Below, one piece after another: positions 36,901 to 48,201 of a stretch of 64,000 bases of DNA; within the stretch, counting starts at the first letter, position 1; every line of letters starts with the position of its first letter. Source of the stretch: Nepenthes gracilis. Lineage: Eukaryota > Streptophyta > Magnoliopsida > Caryophyllales > Nepenthaceae. Both the position numbers and the translations under genes were made by a program. The notes below the pieces were generated by a model. The model was not told the DNA's origin and searched no databases. It was given only the letters and a program-made list of their open reading frames with translations. The stretch is taken from assembly GCA_033239525.1 (NCBI GenBank), contig BSYO01000038.1:11163041-11227040 (forward strand), in the 5' to 3' direction.

Positions 36901-39900
36901 ACAGCAAGGAAAATTTAAAGATGAAGTACGTTATCCAACAATTTACAAGGCATGAAAAATAATTTTCATTGTGCAACTTCTTATTTGGAAAGCAACCCAC
37001 AAAATGAACTCCAGTCTTATCCAGGATAGCTGGCCATTATGCCTACTATCCTAGTACTTTATATAATGCTAAATGGTGTAACAACTTCCCACATTTGTAC
37101 TAGGAATCAGAGCATATCATGATCAGGTGACTGTAAGGACAATGAACGTGACAAACATTACAATATACTAAATTAAGCATTGACCAGAGTTTTGCACTAT
37201 TTAATATACTAAGCTATAGAATTGAATTATGAAGGGTTGCAAATCCCAAGGAACATTAGTAAATACTAAATTAAGCAGTGAACGTACATTTGAATTATGC
37301 AGAATTAAGCACATTTAAACTTGAAGAACAAATCAAGAAAATTGACCCCTCACAAATGAATGTTGGAAATTAATTGACGAAAACAAGATGCAATACCTAC
37401 ACCAAGAGTTCCCACCAAAATTCCAATAATGTTAGCATCCTTTGCTTTCTCCACCAGGTAATATCTGTAAAAATGTTAAATCTTTTAGATAGAAAGATTA
37501 GAAAAGCATTTTTGCATCCCTTGAGTTTCTGCCCTTACAGCAAAGATTAATCATTTATATAAGCATCTCTTGAACTTGGAAAAAATTTAGAGCATAACAG
37601 CAGCCAACGAGTCAGAAATACCTTCTCTTAAGAATCCTTTTTTGCTGAGATAAGTCTGTCACTAAGCACTTCTCTGCTGCATCATATCTGACTGAAATAA
37701 ATGCCAAGATATAGTTTAACATGGAAGACTTTAGATACGAATTCAACACAGAAAACTTAACAAGCAATCAACAGCCATGTCAACACAAACATGACTGAAA
37801 ATTTTGAATTAAGTTTCTTGAATCAATAAATGAATAATTGTAGATATCGAAACAGCATTTTAATGTGTGGCTACCACTGGAAAAACACATGCATTGTGTT
37901 GGATTGAGTCAAGGTAGAATTCATACAGTGGATTGCACTGTTGAGGATATTAAGGCCGCCAAATTAATGAAACTCCAGATTTATAGGGTCTTTGCAACCT
38001 TTCATTTGAAGTGCAAAAATGTTCCCATTCTTTGAACCTATGACATCTAGGTGACAATGATCCATCTTATCACCACGAAGGCCTTACTAACACTATTGAC
38101 ATCATTAAAAAACTTAAGAAAAGAACCCTATTGAAAGCTTGTCTACCACTTGTGAGAAATTGGACCCATAAGCTGGAACGATTGCTCCAACCACAAAGAT
38201 AAGGAAAAAAGTCTTGGCAGCAAAAATACCACCTCTTTCTAGGATGTCACTAGACTTCACCATCCTCCATCATGATCTATCCAAACTGCAAAATCTCCCT
38301 TGTACTATTTATAGACCAAAAACAATATCAAAAGGCACCCTCCCCAAAAAAAGGGAGACATCAACGATGTGCAATCTCCTTTTAAAAATAAAGATCCTAT
38401 GAAGTGCAACCCTAAGAGTACAAAAAGAACCATAGTTAAACCTTGTTTGGAAGTTTCCCAGTCCCTCTTATAACCAAGAACATCCATCTCATCCAAACAG
38501 CTCAAAGTACATCGATTGGAAAAGAAGTTTCTATGAACCAAGATATGCCAGGTGATTACCGTGGTGACCTGTATGAGGCTAAAATATGTTGTAATAGTGC
38601 TGCCAAAATCAGCAACAACTCATTGTCATATTCTCTCATTGCTTCTCTGTTTCTTTTTTTATATATATATATAACTTTTCTCAAACTTTAAAACATACAC
38701 AGTTAAGACTCTCTAGCTTTAATTTATACCATATGCAGGAATCTCCCACATCCAACTCCATCATGAAGAAGTTTGGTCCAGGCCACGGGATCAAATAATT
38801 TCCAAGGAATAAAGAAAAATGTACTCAGAGGCAATTGAAAGAAACTGTAATATCATATAGAAAGAATCATACCAATTTCACAGCCATTAAATCTCAGGAC
38901 AACATTTGTGAATGCTGAATTATCAGGACCAATCCAAAAAAGCAAGAAATCTTCTATTCTATAACCATTCAACAAAATCCAAGTCAAGCCTCCAATGCAA
39001 TATCTTATGCCAGCTCCAGTTTCACCTTCAGCATTACATTTTCCATTGGCTTTATGACCACCAACAATTTCGGCTTGACCATTAGGGATCATATGATCTT
39101 TCAACGGATCCTTGGTCGAACACAAAACTTCAGCATACAAGATATTTGGTTTGGAAGTAGACCTCCACAACTTGGATGTTTCAGCCACTAATGTTTCTTG
39201 GATATCTTGCATTGCATGTGCATATTCCAATCCAAAAAGGATCTTGATTGACAAAGAAGGGAAGAAAGCAGAAAGAAGTGTGAAGTCAGCTATCTTAGCA
39301 AAATATGAGTATGCCAAGCATCATCAGACAATTTTCAGGGGTAAAAACACAAAAGAGGAAAATAGGCTAAACCATATATTCAAATTAAAGCCAAATAAAA
39401 TAGGATTAGAGCTATATCGTGGTCATCATACTGGAAGCACCTTGCACCAATGGCCTTCACATTGGTTCAACATTGAAAAAAAATCATTAGGATATCTATG
39501 AAAATCAAGACAGCCAAAGCCCTTTCCCATTAATAGAGTTAGCTATATGGATGCTTTGACTCCATTCAGAATCGTTGTAGGCCAATGTGCCCTACTATTT
39601 GGATAAGATCATGCCTAGTGATTTCCTTAAAACTCTTCTTTAGTATTCCTTTGTCTATTCTATAATAGGCCTATTTTATATTGCCTTCCCAGATAATTGT
39701 GACATGTGAACAGAGGGGGAGGTTTTATCTTGGCACACGATATGACAGGTTTGCATCATGTGCTACCCTCCACCACATGCTGAAGAGAAAGAAGCCTACA
39801 GCACTAAAGGGGCTTCACAATGTTTTGAGAGCTAACACTACCAAGGCATAAGAGTAACAGAGTTGGTGCTTGATCCCTACGGAATAATGCTTGATGCAGG

Positions 39901-42900
39901 TTTGAGTCTCACCCTTCTTAGGCTTGTATGCCAAAAAAAAGCAGTGATTTGCAAGATGATTACCCAATTGGCTTTGATTGCCCAAAACTTGATAGGACAA
40001 GCCACATCCAAGACCATGGAGTGGATAGGATCGGCAGCTCATCTCGAATAAAAAAAGACAAATGCTACCATGGACACAGTCCAGAAAGCTGATCTAGGAT
40101 TATGAATGTGAAGCTTGATGCCAATAGAACATTAGTCTGTGTATACTTCTCCGATTAATTGAAAATCAAGTGAGGTGGAATTGGGAAATAAAGATGTCGC
40201 AAAAGGTATGTAACTTTTGCATGCCATTAAAAATATTGCTAATGGTCCAATTAGTGCAGAAGAAACTGAATAGGAGCAGCTTCAATCACTAAAAAGTATC
40301 ATGGACTATGTGCTAGGTGGTTATCCAGCTATGCCTAGCTGCATTTAGAATGACTGGCATAATAATATTTGTCATACCACCAAATTGCCTCATACTAGCG
40401 GATATTTTGTTTTTAAATTTGTTTCTGAGGAGAGAAAATTATACACAAAATTGGTATTTCCCATTATGATTGTGAGCCTTATTTGTCAAAGTGCAGAATC
40501 CTGATTTTATATTTGACGGGGATGAGATTGTGTATTCCTATATGGAATCGGTTTCCACATCTAAATTCGCAATATTCAGCAAAATTGCAAGTTGTATGGG
40601 AAAGACTCCTTGTGCAGTTGCACTCACTGTCATGAGGGGAAGATAACTGATGCCAGGACTTTAGTTTCAGTACATATAGAAGCTGAGCTAGCTGAGGAGG
40701 TCAACATTAAACAGCTTTCTGGAGAATTGTTGAATCAACAGGTTGCTTATGACTGGAGGCCAAAGCATAGTCAGCATTTGGGGGAAGAGACAGCCATAAT
40801 GCTAAGAATTAGAGAGCCAATGTGATTAAAGAACCTGCAAAAGAGGGACAACGGGAAGTTGTGAAGCAACAGCTATTTGGCTATGCCTGATCAACCAATT
40901 CCAGTAAGCTTTTCCATCTTCACTGTCTTAAGGGAACTTACGACTAGTTGAAAGTGCTGAATGTAGCCAATGCAGATAGAGGCTCAGAGGACATATGGAG
41001 TAGGCATGATGGAATGTATGTGACAGATGTGACAAATAATCTAAAATTATATCTAGAAGAACAAAGTCTCTCCTTTTGCTCCTTTAGAGGCAAAGGTGAT
41101 ACCCAAGCATTTTAATCAAGTGTTTTGTCAAGTAGATTTGCTTGTGTGGGGATACTTGCACAGTTACTACCATGCCATTAATGCCAGCATATGGATTCTC
41201 TGGATCCAAATATTTTGAAAATCAAGTACCTTAGTAGGATCAGGAATGATGGAATGTGATGGGTATGACAAAAAATCAAAAATTATATCTAGAAGAATAT
41301 TTTTTCTCTTTTTCTCCTTTAGAGAGAAAGGTGAACCCAAGAATTTTAATGAAGTGTTTCATTTAGTAGATCTTTTTTGTGTGGCAATACTTGAATAGTT
41401 ACATGCCATTAATGTCAGCATATCGATTCTCTGGATCCAAATATTTTGAAAATCAAATAACTTAATAGCTCAGATCAATTTATGCATTTGAGGTGAGTCA
41501 TATGATGGTCTTCTTTTATACAACCTAGCAGTGGTATATGCACCGAAATAAGCCAATGCAAGACCAGAACTATGGGATAATCTGAGACAACTTGCTGATA
41601 ACATGGATAAAGCACAGCTTGTTATAGAAGATTTTAATGAAGTGTTTGGAGTATGCTAATTTCTCTGATATAAGGTATAAAAGGTGCTCATATACCTGGA
41701 CAAACAGGCAAGATTGGCAAGCAAGGGTTTGCTGCAAACTATATAATTTTTGGCAACTCAAAATGGATGGAGGCTTTTGAAAATGCTGAGGCAGACTTAC
41801 TAGCGGCTGATGCTTCACACATATCATCCAATGTTAGAGAGGCTTTCAAGAAGGCAACAGGAGCAGCCAAGACGGCCTTCAAGTTTATGAACATCATGAG
41901 GCTTTTATCAATGTAGTAAGGATGCTTGGGAAAGAGAATATAATGGTACTAAAATATATGTATTAGGCAGAATCTGAAGGACTTAAATCAAGATTTCAGG
42001 GTGGTGTAACAAAACGATTATGCTGGGATTTCTCAAAGAGCTCAGAGTGCCAGGGATGCAATTCATATGACCTATTTATTATTCATATAATCAGAAAATT
42101 AACTATACTTGCTTATAGTTGAGAGAATTATTGAAACAAATAACTTCCATACCAAAACAGGCTTGTCATGAGATGAAGCAAATTCGCCAATGGTCTCAGC
42201 ACAGTTTGAAACACTAATAGAAGCCTTTCCAAACACAAAAAAGGCTGGAAGAGTTGACGTCCTGCAAGTATAGAAAATAATGAAGGCACAAGGATGGAAA
42301 ACAGCACAACCATTTATTTTTCTAGATAGGAAATGAAAAATTATAAAAATAAGAATACACAATGAGGACCAGTAAACTAAAAAGTAGAGGGTGCAAAGTT
42401 ACAATAAAACATAGAACACTTCTTAAGGAAACCTCTCCTGAAGTCCTCGATGCTAAATACAAACCACTTTAGATGTCAACTTCTCTCTAACAATTCCAAT
42501 AAAACTCAGAACACTTCTTAAGGAAACCCCTCTCATGAAGTCCTCGATGCTAAATACAAAACTCTTCAGATGTCTAATTCTCTCTACAAGTTCCTTTGCC
42601 TAGATAAGTTCTTCCCTAACAATACCAAGAACCTCCTTATCCTCTGCTTTGTCGTTATCTACTCATGAACAAGACTGCTTTAATAAAACGTAAACATTGC
42701 AATATTATATCACCTATGAATATTTTAATTTTTCCAGCCTTCTAGTTTGTCATCTGCCTCCATATCTTCTGCCTTTTTTTAAATCACCCATGAGAGTTCC
42801 TGAGACATGAGAAGCTCCATAGCTTTCTTGCAATTATTATAAAAATCCCCAAAAAACTCAAAACCATCACCATCATCTCCCCAAGACAACTGTCCCTGCC

Positions 42901-45693
42901 TGAAATAATCATCCTTCCTGGAAAGATACTTCCATTAATCAGCTCTCTGCTGCAAAATCATTTTCAGCAAAAATCAAAACCTTCTTGATCATGGCCATAA
43001 ACCACCAACTTCAAACGAACTTGAACAAAATTGATCCCAGCATCTTTCAAGTGATGGAGAATACGCAGTCCATACTGAATGCAAATTCTTTACATGATCC
43101 CCGTAGTAGATTGACCAGAGATTCCAAAGCCAGTAACATGAGTGGTTCTATCAGACTTATGGAATGAAATATCGGTCAAGATCTATTATTATTGGAGCTC
43201 TTCAATACCAATCATCCTTATACCATGGAAAAATCGCAATGTATCAACGTATCAGTAATATATTAGGATATATCAATCGATATATCAGATATTTGGCTGA
43301 ATTTGCCAATCCGCTTATGATTCGTATAAATGTTTTTCATACAATTATGTCCAAAACCGATACCAACACGGTATTTTCATTCATGGCAAGAGTGCATCCT
43401 CAGAAATTCTTTTAGGAGTTGGGTCAATCAATTATAGATTATTGGGCCATCACAAAGATAACCTGCTATAATCGATCAGATACCCCCAAGTCACTACATC
43501 CAGAGTTTCTATTAAAAAACAGTAGTATATTTCATTTGCCATCAAAATGAGCACATTGATCCAGGTCAATCCAAAGCTGATTTTGACAACTTGCCTGAAA
43601 AAAACTTCTATTGATTTTCAAAGAAAGGATGCTCAGTCTTGACCATCTTGCATGTTTATCCCAGAGATCAAACTCTGAACCAAGTTAAACTGAATATCAA
43701 CTCAGCCTCTACAAAAGTTGTACCTTGCACTTCAATTTAACCAAAAAGAAACACATGACCATAGGAAAAAATAATTTGTCACACAAAACATTAAATTCCG
43801 CACCTAAATTGCACACCTGCATCCACATGCCTCATCTTCTTCAACCTTTCACGCTTGTGTCCACAATTTACACACCTTATCGTCTTCAAACCTCTAAAAA
43901 ATAACAAACATTCACACACTAACGTGAAACCTAACAAGTTGATATCCCACCCCCAAGAAATCTTCAAAATTTTAAAAAGAGGGGCCCAATGGATGAGGCT
44001 CCCATACCATGGATTCTAATAAGAATAAGATATACGCAACCTTATTCCTAAATTGCAAAGAGGTTTTTACTGTGGTTAGAACTCGTAATCTCTAGATCAC
44101 AATCAAGCGATTTTACAGTGACACTAAGGGTCAAAAACCTAGACAAAAAAATGTCTAACGTGAATCAGCCTCAAGCCTCTCAATTGCAATGGTATTTCTT
44201 CCATCATACATTAACTCTTGACTCCTTATTTCTTCCATCATACATTAACCCTTCACTCCATATTTTGGCATGATTCACCCTGACCGACTACGTTGCTCTC
44301 AAGGCAGATTTTGTGGCCATGTTTTTTACATAACTAATTTCTTTAATTCAGTCACCTACTAATCTTCCTAGAAATTCACTTCCAAAAGCTTCTGTATTCC
44401 ATCCCTTCAGCTATAACAGTCTTCTCCTGAGCTAAAAATTTTTGTTTCAAAAAGATATCATAACGTAATAAATTAAAGAAAATTTATCTTATTAACTAAA
44501 GTAAACCATGCATTATACCCTGCATGTAGCTTTCTCTATAAAGAAACATTCTCTACACAACCCCCTCCTGATTTTATCCATGCATGTAGAAATACAAAAA
44601 GAAGTTCTATCATACAGAGAATTTAGATCTTATGCTGCTTCCCTTGCCACATAAATATATTGGAAGCAACCTTTACCGGGTAATACAACGCATGGCATAT
44701 TCTCGCTACAAAGATTAAGCATGAAAAATTTTATAATGTCCAAAAAAGGACATACAACACAAATCAATAAGTTAATTGCATATCAATAATGCTTGTCAAA
44801 ACTTTTTTACTGCAAAATTCTATGCAATTTACTGTTTTACCTTACTTTCAAAATCCAATTTTCAATACAAATTTCAGGGAGTAAATTTCATCAATTACTA
44901 ACACATCAGTGGAGCCTTGGAAATATCATATAAAAAGGATGGAAAGGATAATTTTTGTTATGAAAAAAATATTTTGAACAAAGATCGCATTAATTTTACT
45001 TCTCCGGCATTAGCCAAGTTCAAATGGAGTCTAATACTTTCGCCATTTATACAGAAGGAAATACTCACGGGCTCAGACATGTGTGACCGTAATGTATAAC
45101 GCATTCGGCATTAATGTGAGATGCTCCAACCTCGTCGACACAGCAACTGCCGTATGTTGTATCAGCCATAACAAATAATCCCGCCTCTCGTCCCTCTCTG
45201 TTGCTTTTCTCATCACATTCTACGAGTGCTCTTAGCTTTTGCCGTAGAGCTCTGACAACTTTCGTGGCATCTTTCAGTAGCTCATCAGGGAACTGATAAA
45301 TGATTTCAATTCATAAGTCACTCTTTTGCATTAAATTCAAAGCAAAATATACGATACTGAGTATAATAGAAAACGCAACCACCGTTTTATTGCTCAGATA
45401 ATCAATAACAATATTATACATCTGGGAAAAAAATAGAGAAAAGTTAAATTCTGTTTTTGTTCCTTTTCCTGCTCTCTCTGAAATCTGAATTACCAAATGA
45501 CCACAGATAAGGGGTGATTTGAGGATAGGTTTCAGCTAGGGTTTTATAGTTCTCTACAAACAATACTGATAATTTAAATTGTAAAACATGGCACAAGCTG
45601 AAAGAATATGACCTGAAGAGCAACTCTGGTGAATTTTCTGCTGAAGATATAATTGGCAGTTCGATCAATTTCGTAGTTCGATTCCACATCCAT
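30902..45693 (-). CDS. DPH2: Diphthamide biosynthesis protein 2 (10 exons, 505 aa)
   Basis: Exons in transcript order are 45613-45693, 45069-45292, 42153-42261, 38873-39242, 37622-37691, 37397-37464, 35271-35386, 34801-34907, 32980-33116 and 30902-31137. All joins keep frame (1518 nt), giving 505 aa against about 490 in Arabidopsis. DPH2 pairs with DPH1 in a non-canonical radical-SAM enzyme that moves the 3-amino-3-carboxypropyl group of SAM onto a histidine of elongation factor 2, in the cytosol. Visible family motifs are [20 protein letters not shown] (residues 7-26), [24 protein letters not shown] (C77, C78), [81 protein letters not shown] (C355) and [14 protein letters not shown]-terminal [16 protein letters not shown] and [13 protein letters not shown] follow. 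The exons sum to 1.5 kb in 14.8 kb of gene, and the introns hold a LINE remnant, duplications and five dispersed-repeat copies. Confidence 0.95.
31761..32000 (+). repeat. GATA/TATC-rich dispersed repeat, copy A (DPH2 intron 9)
   Basis: About 240 bp. Consists of GATAT/ATATC modules: GTGATATATTGTTATATCGG, then AATATCACAATATATCAATT, then ATATCGATAAGGCCACAATC, ending GATATTTTCATCCATG. It aligns along its length with copies B-H. No coding potential. Confidence 0.8.
33335..33567 (+). repeat. GATA/TATC-rich dispersed repeat, copy B (DPH2 intron 8)
   Basis: Starts AATATCGGCTGATATGTAAC, middle CGATAATATCGCAATATGTT, end ATACAATATTTTTATCCATG. Same orientation as all other copies and shares intron 8 with copy C. 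Confidence 0.8.
34511..34740 (+). repeat. GATA/TATC-rich dispersed repeat, copy C (DPH2 intron 8)
   Basis: Starts AAATATTGGCCGATAACT, middle ATCCCGATACCATGACAATA and GATATGTTGCTGTATTAGTG, end AAATATTTTCATCATG. It stops about 60 bp from the 5' splice site of exon 8 (34801). Confidence 0.8.
35810..36026 (+). repeat. GATA/TATC-rich dispersed repeat, copy D (DPH2 intron 6)
   Basis: Starts AAATATTGGCCAATATCTAA with a second ATTGGCCGATATATATTAG, middle AATCGCAATATATTACTGTA, end AGCAATATTTTCATCCATG. One of the copies with the clearest consensus ends. Confidence 0.8.
40070..41990 (+). mobile_element. LINE (L1-type) retrotransposon remnant in DPH2 intron 3, antisense to the gene
   Basis: Plus-strand translation of about 40560-40825 gives [20 protein letters not shown] and [17 protein letters not shown]. 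These match the form of the ORF1 protein of plant L1 elements (the 'ARVLVEID...VxYEWKPxxCxxCxxFGH' region before a zinc knuckle), with the cysteines lost. About 41562-41655 gives [20 protein letters not shown] then EDFNEVFG. This matches the endonuclease hallmark 'LWDxL...WLVxGDFNEV' of ORF2, with Gly replaced by Glu. A degenerate stretch with [20 protein letters not shown] follows to about 41940. Frames are broken and no intact reverse transcriptase remains, so the element is dead and 5'/3' truncated. Confidence 0.75.
41000..41466 (+). repeat. Tandem duplication of about 233 bp inside the LINE remnant
   Basis: Copy 1 (41000-41232) and copy 2 (41233-41466) share AATGATGGAATGTG-type starts, AAAATTATATCTAGAAGAA, TTTTAAT(C/G)AAGTGTTT and GATTCTCTGGATCCAAATAT. 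They are adjacent direct repeats that arose after or during decay of the element. Confidence 0.75.
42402..42593. repeat. Tandem duplication of about 95 bp (DPH2 intron 2)
   Basis: Units 42402-42496 and 42497-42593 share CAATAAAAC, AGAACACTTCTTAAGGAAAC and GAAGTCCTCGATGCTAAATA. Non-coding. Confidence 0.75.
43167..43385 (+). repeat. GATA/TATC-rich dispersed repeat, copy E (DPH2 intron 2)
   Basis: Starts AAATATCGGTCAAGATC, middle AAATCGCAATGTATCAACGT and ATATATCAATCGATATATCA, end CGGTATTTTCATTCATGG. Aligned with copies A-D and F-H in the same orientation. Confidence 0.8.
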
Positions 45694-46394
45694 AGCCAGC
45701 AGCTCAAGCACCGGGGAAATCGAAGAAAATGGCGAGATAGGAAGACAATAGCAAATGCGGCTATTTTATTATATAACTTTACATAAAACTTATTTTATTT
45801 TATTTGTAAAAATTTCATTGAATTTACAAATAAAAAAATATATACACATCATAAAATAAGATAAACAACATTTTTTTAAAAAAAAATTAAATAATATTTT
45901 TATTTAAAAATTATTTCATAAGTTATCAAAATTTATATGATAATTGGTAAAATTATACAGATTTTAAATAAATCATATGAGATTCATAGCCAATTTTTTA
46001 GATTTATTATATCATGTAATTCAAAGATAAATTATTTTTTAACAAATTAATATCGATCTGTTAAATAAAAAATATATAAATAATTAGATTTGATTATTTT
46101 TTAAAATATATCAGTATTATAAAAATATAAATTAAAAAAATTAGATTTGATTTATTCTTTAGAGCAAATAATCTAATAAAATTTTAATGAAGGGCTAAAA
46201 TGATTCATTTTAACTTATAATTTTTTTATAAAATTTATATTTACATTATAAATTGAAATTAAATTTTAAAAAATTAATAAATTATATTTTAAATATAATT
46301 AATAATATTTGTATAAATATTATTCATTAAAACATTTTTAAGTAAACTTTTATCATAATATCTAAATAAAATGCAAAAATATAAATAGAAAAAA
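45694..46394. promoter_or_regulatory. Upstream region of DPH2; AT-rich
   Basis: Immediately upstream of the DPH2 start on minus. A short purine/pyrimidine-mixed leader (to about 45765) is followed by about 600 bp of extreme AT-rich sequence. The DPH2 promoter must lie here. No distinct box or gene was recognised. Confidence 0.35.
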
Positions 46395-46517
46395 TTAGAA
46401 AAGCTGCTGGTACTGAGCCTGAATGACTGCTCCAAATCCTAGGGCATACTGCAATCCACAACGGAGGAGGATCACAGCGATCACACTTCCTTGAATCGCA
46501 GCGGTCTCTGGTTTCAT
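46395..46517 (-). CDS. Possible 40-aa single-span membrane peptide
   Basis: ATG at 46517 opens a frame beginning MKPETAAIQGSVIAVILLRC and ending AVIQAQYQQLF-stop. Residues 7-33 form one hydrophobic segment, with a polar C-terminus. GC content is higher than the surrounding AT desert, starting and ending near the frame, which suggests a selected sequence. The frame is open further upstream (about 54 codons, no in-frame ATG that looks natural), and an acceptor-like ACTTACAG at about 46549 suggests an upstream non-coding exon. I do not recognise the family. Small organelle or ER membrane-complex subunits have this size, but that is only an analogy. Confidence 0.35.
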   Translation of the reverse strand: MKPETAAIQGSVIAVILLRCGLQYALGFGAVIQAQYQQLF

Positions 46518-48201
46518 TCCGGCCAGCAACGAAGTTAAGGTATCGACTGTAAGTTTTTCTTTGCCGTTTAGTTTGCAGTATTTCAGGAAAAAAACCATTT
46601 TGGTGTTTCGGAAAACCCTTAAATTCTCTCTCTTTTCCCATTTTGGTGAAGCAAAAGATAAAATAAAGCGTTTGGACAATCACTGGGAGCCCTGTGTTTC
46701 TTGATTTAGGATTGTTTGTTTGATTGTTGATGGTGTGTTCGCTGTGAATGCAAGCTTATTGGAGGAAAGAAGCCCGTTATATAATTTAGGTATTTAGGGT
46801 TTGAAATGCTCATATTGTGATGATTATGCATTCAAAATCTGAGCTTGCCCATGTTTGTTGCGTTGCAATTGGGGACAGCAGGGAGGTGGTATATAATGAA
46901 AGGAATTACGCGTCTGTGGTAGTAGTCGGGGATTATGATGGCCTATTTGTGGTGGCAAGTGTAGAAAGTTGCTGAGAGACGAAGAAAATATTGGAATGAC
47001 TGAAGGACTTTTGTGCAGATGATTTACCCCCCCCCCAAAAAAAAAAATCCCTCTATTTAACTACTGCAACAGCATTTTATTATGTCAAAGGCTTCGATTA
47101 TTTGTGTGATTTCTGGTACTGACCGTTGCAGAAGGTTTCAAAGATAAAAATCCTTTATGGATTCCAAATGCTGTGTTAGGTTTAACTTCTAATGAGAAAA
47201 ACTGTGAAAAACCATGGATGAAAAACTATAGTCCTATTCCTACTTAGATAAAATAAGACTAGAGATCATAATAGTTTTCTGCAGTTATGATTTACATAAT
47301 TTTATTCCTGCTAACCAAACTTAACATACTTTTTAAATCACTTAATTTTACCCTAATTTACTTAGTTTTACATTTTAAAAGGAGGATACTGTAATTTACA
47401 TAGATAGAACCTTGAATTGTTTTTTACTGCATTCTTCATCACATTGAAGCACATTACCTTTGACTACTACATATATATATATTTATATATTACAAATGAG
47501 TAGTAGAGTAAGTTATAGCATTGTGAGCACCTGTTTGTTTGGATTTAGGAGTGGTCCTACGTTGAAGGAACTTAGCATGCAAACTTGAGTTTTTCTTGAT
47601 TAGGTTGAATTCCACAGGGCATAGGCAAAAAAGATTTAGAAATGTATTTTTTTCTTCTTCTTACTAAGAAAAACTAATATAGGAATTTTTCAGCTGTATA
47701 TGGTATGTGTCTGTGTTGTTTCATACTTTGAATAGAGTTTTTTCAATGGTTTTGGCGTTCAAGGTTCAGATTTCTTTCTTGATTCATTGTGATGCAAGTT
47801 AATTTTTCACTTTTACTTATTAGAACGCAAGTTCTTACTAATGTAAACATTGGCCGATATTATAAATATCAGTTAATATGTATCAGTATCAAGACTGCCA
47901 ACACCGTGATAATATTGTGATATATTGCCATACAAGTAAAATATCATGATATATCAGTCAATATATTATCGACTAATTCAGCACCATTAGCTTATGATTT
48001 TTAGAATTTTTTCATTCCAATATATCTAATGCCAATGTGTGTTGTCCAACATGTCTGATATTAATACAGCCATGATCAATACCGATACTGGTACTTATAT
48101 TTTCATCCATGCTAATTCTTCATGTAAGGTTTTGGCTTATTGTGAGTCTCACTATATGCAGGGCAGATTTTTGATCTATGAGGTCCTGAGCGTATCATAA
48201 G
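46518..48201. promoter_or_regulatory. Divergent intergenic region and 5' flank of the plastid-protein gene
   Basis: Lies between the minus-strand 40-codon ORF and the plus-strand plastid gene. It holds a C/A run near 47030-47047, an AT microsatellite near 47470 and one dispersed-repeat copy (47846-48111) within 100 bp of the plastid-gene start codon. No other gene was seen. Confidence 0.35.
47846..48111 (+). repeat. GATA/TATC-rich dispersed repeat, copy F
   Basis: Starts AACATTGGCCGATATTATAA, middle GTGATAATATTGTGATATAT and CATGATATATCAGTCAATAT, end CTTATATTTTCATCCATG. Full-length-looking copy 90 bp upstream of the start codon at 48202, so it may contribute to that gene's leader or promoter. 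Confidence 0.8.

Noticed and set aside
38853..39501. Plus-strand 129-codon frame opposite DPH2 exon 4
   Set aside because: Antisense of a well-supported DPH2 exon.
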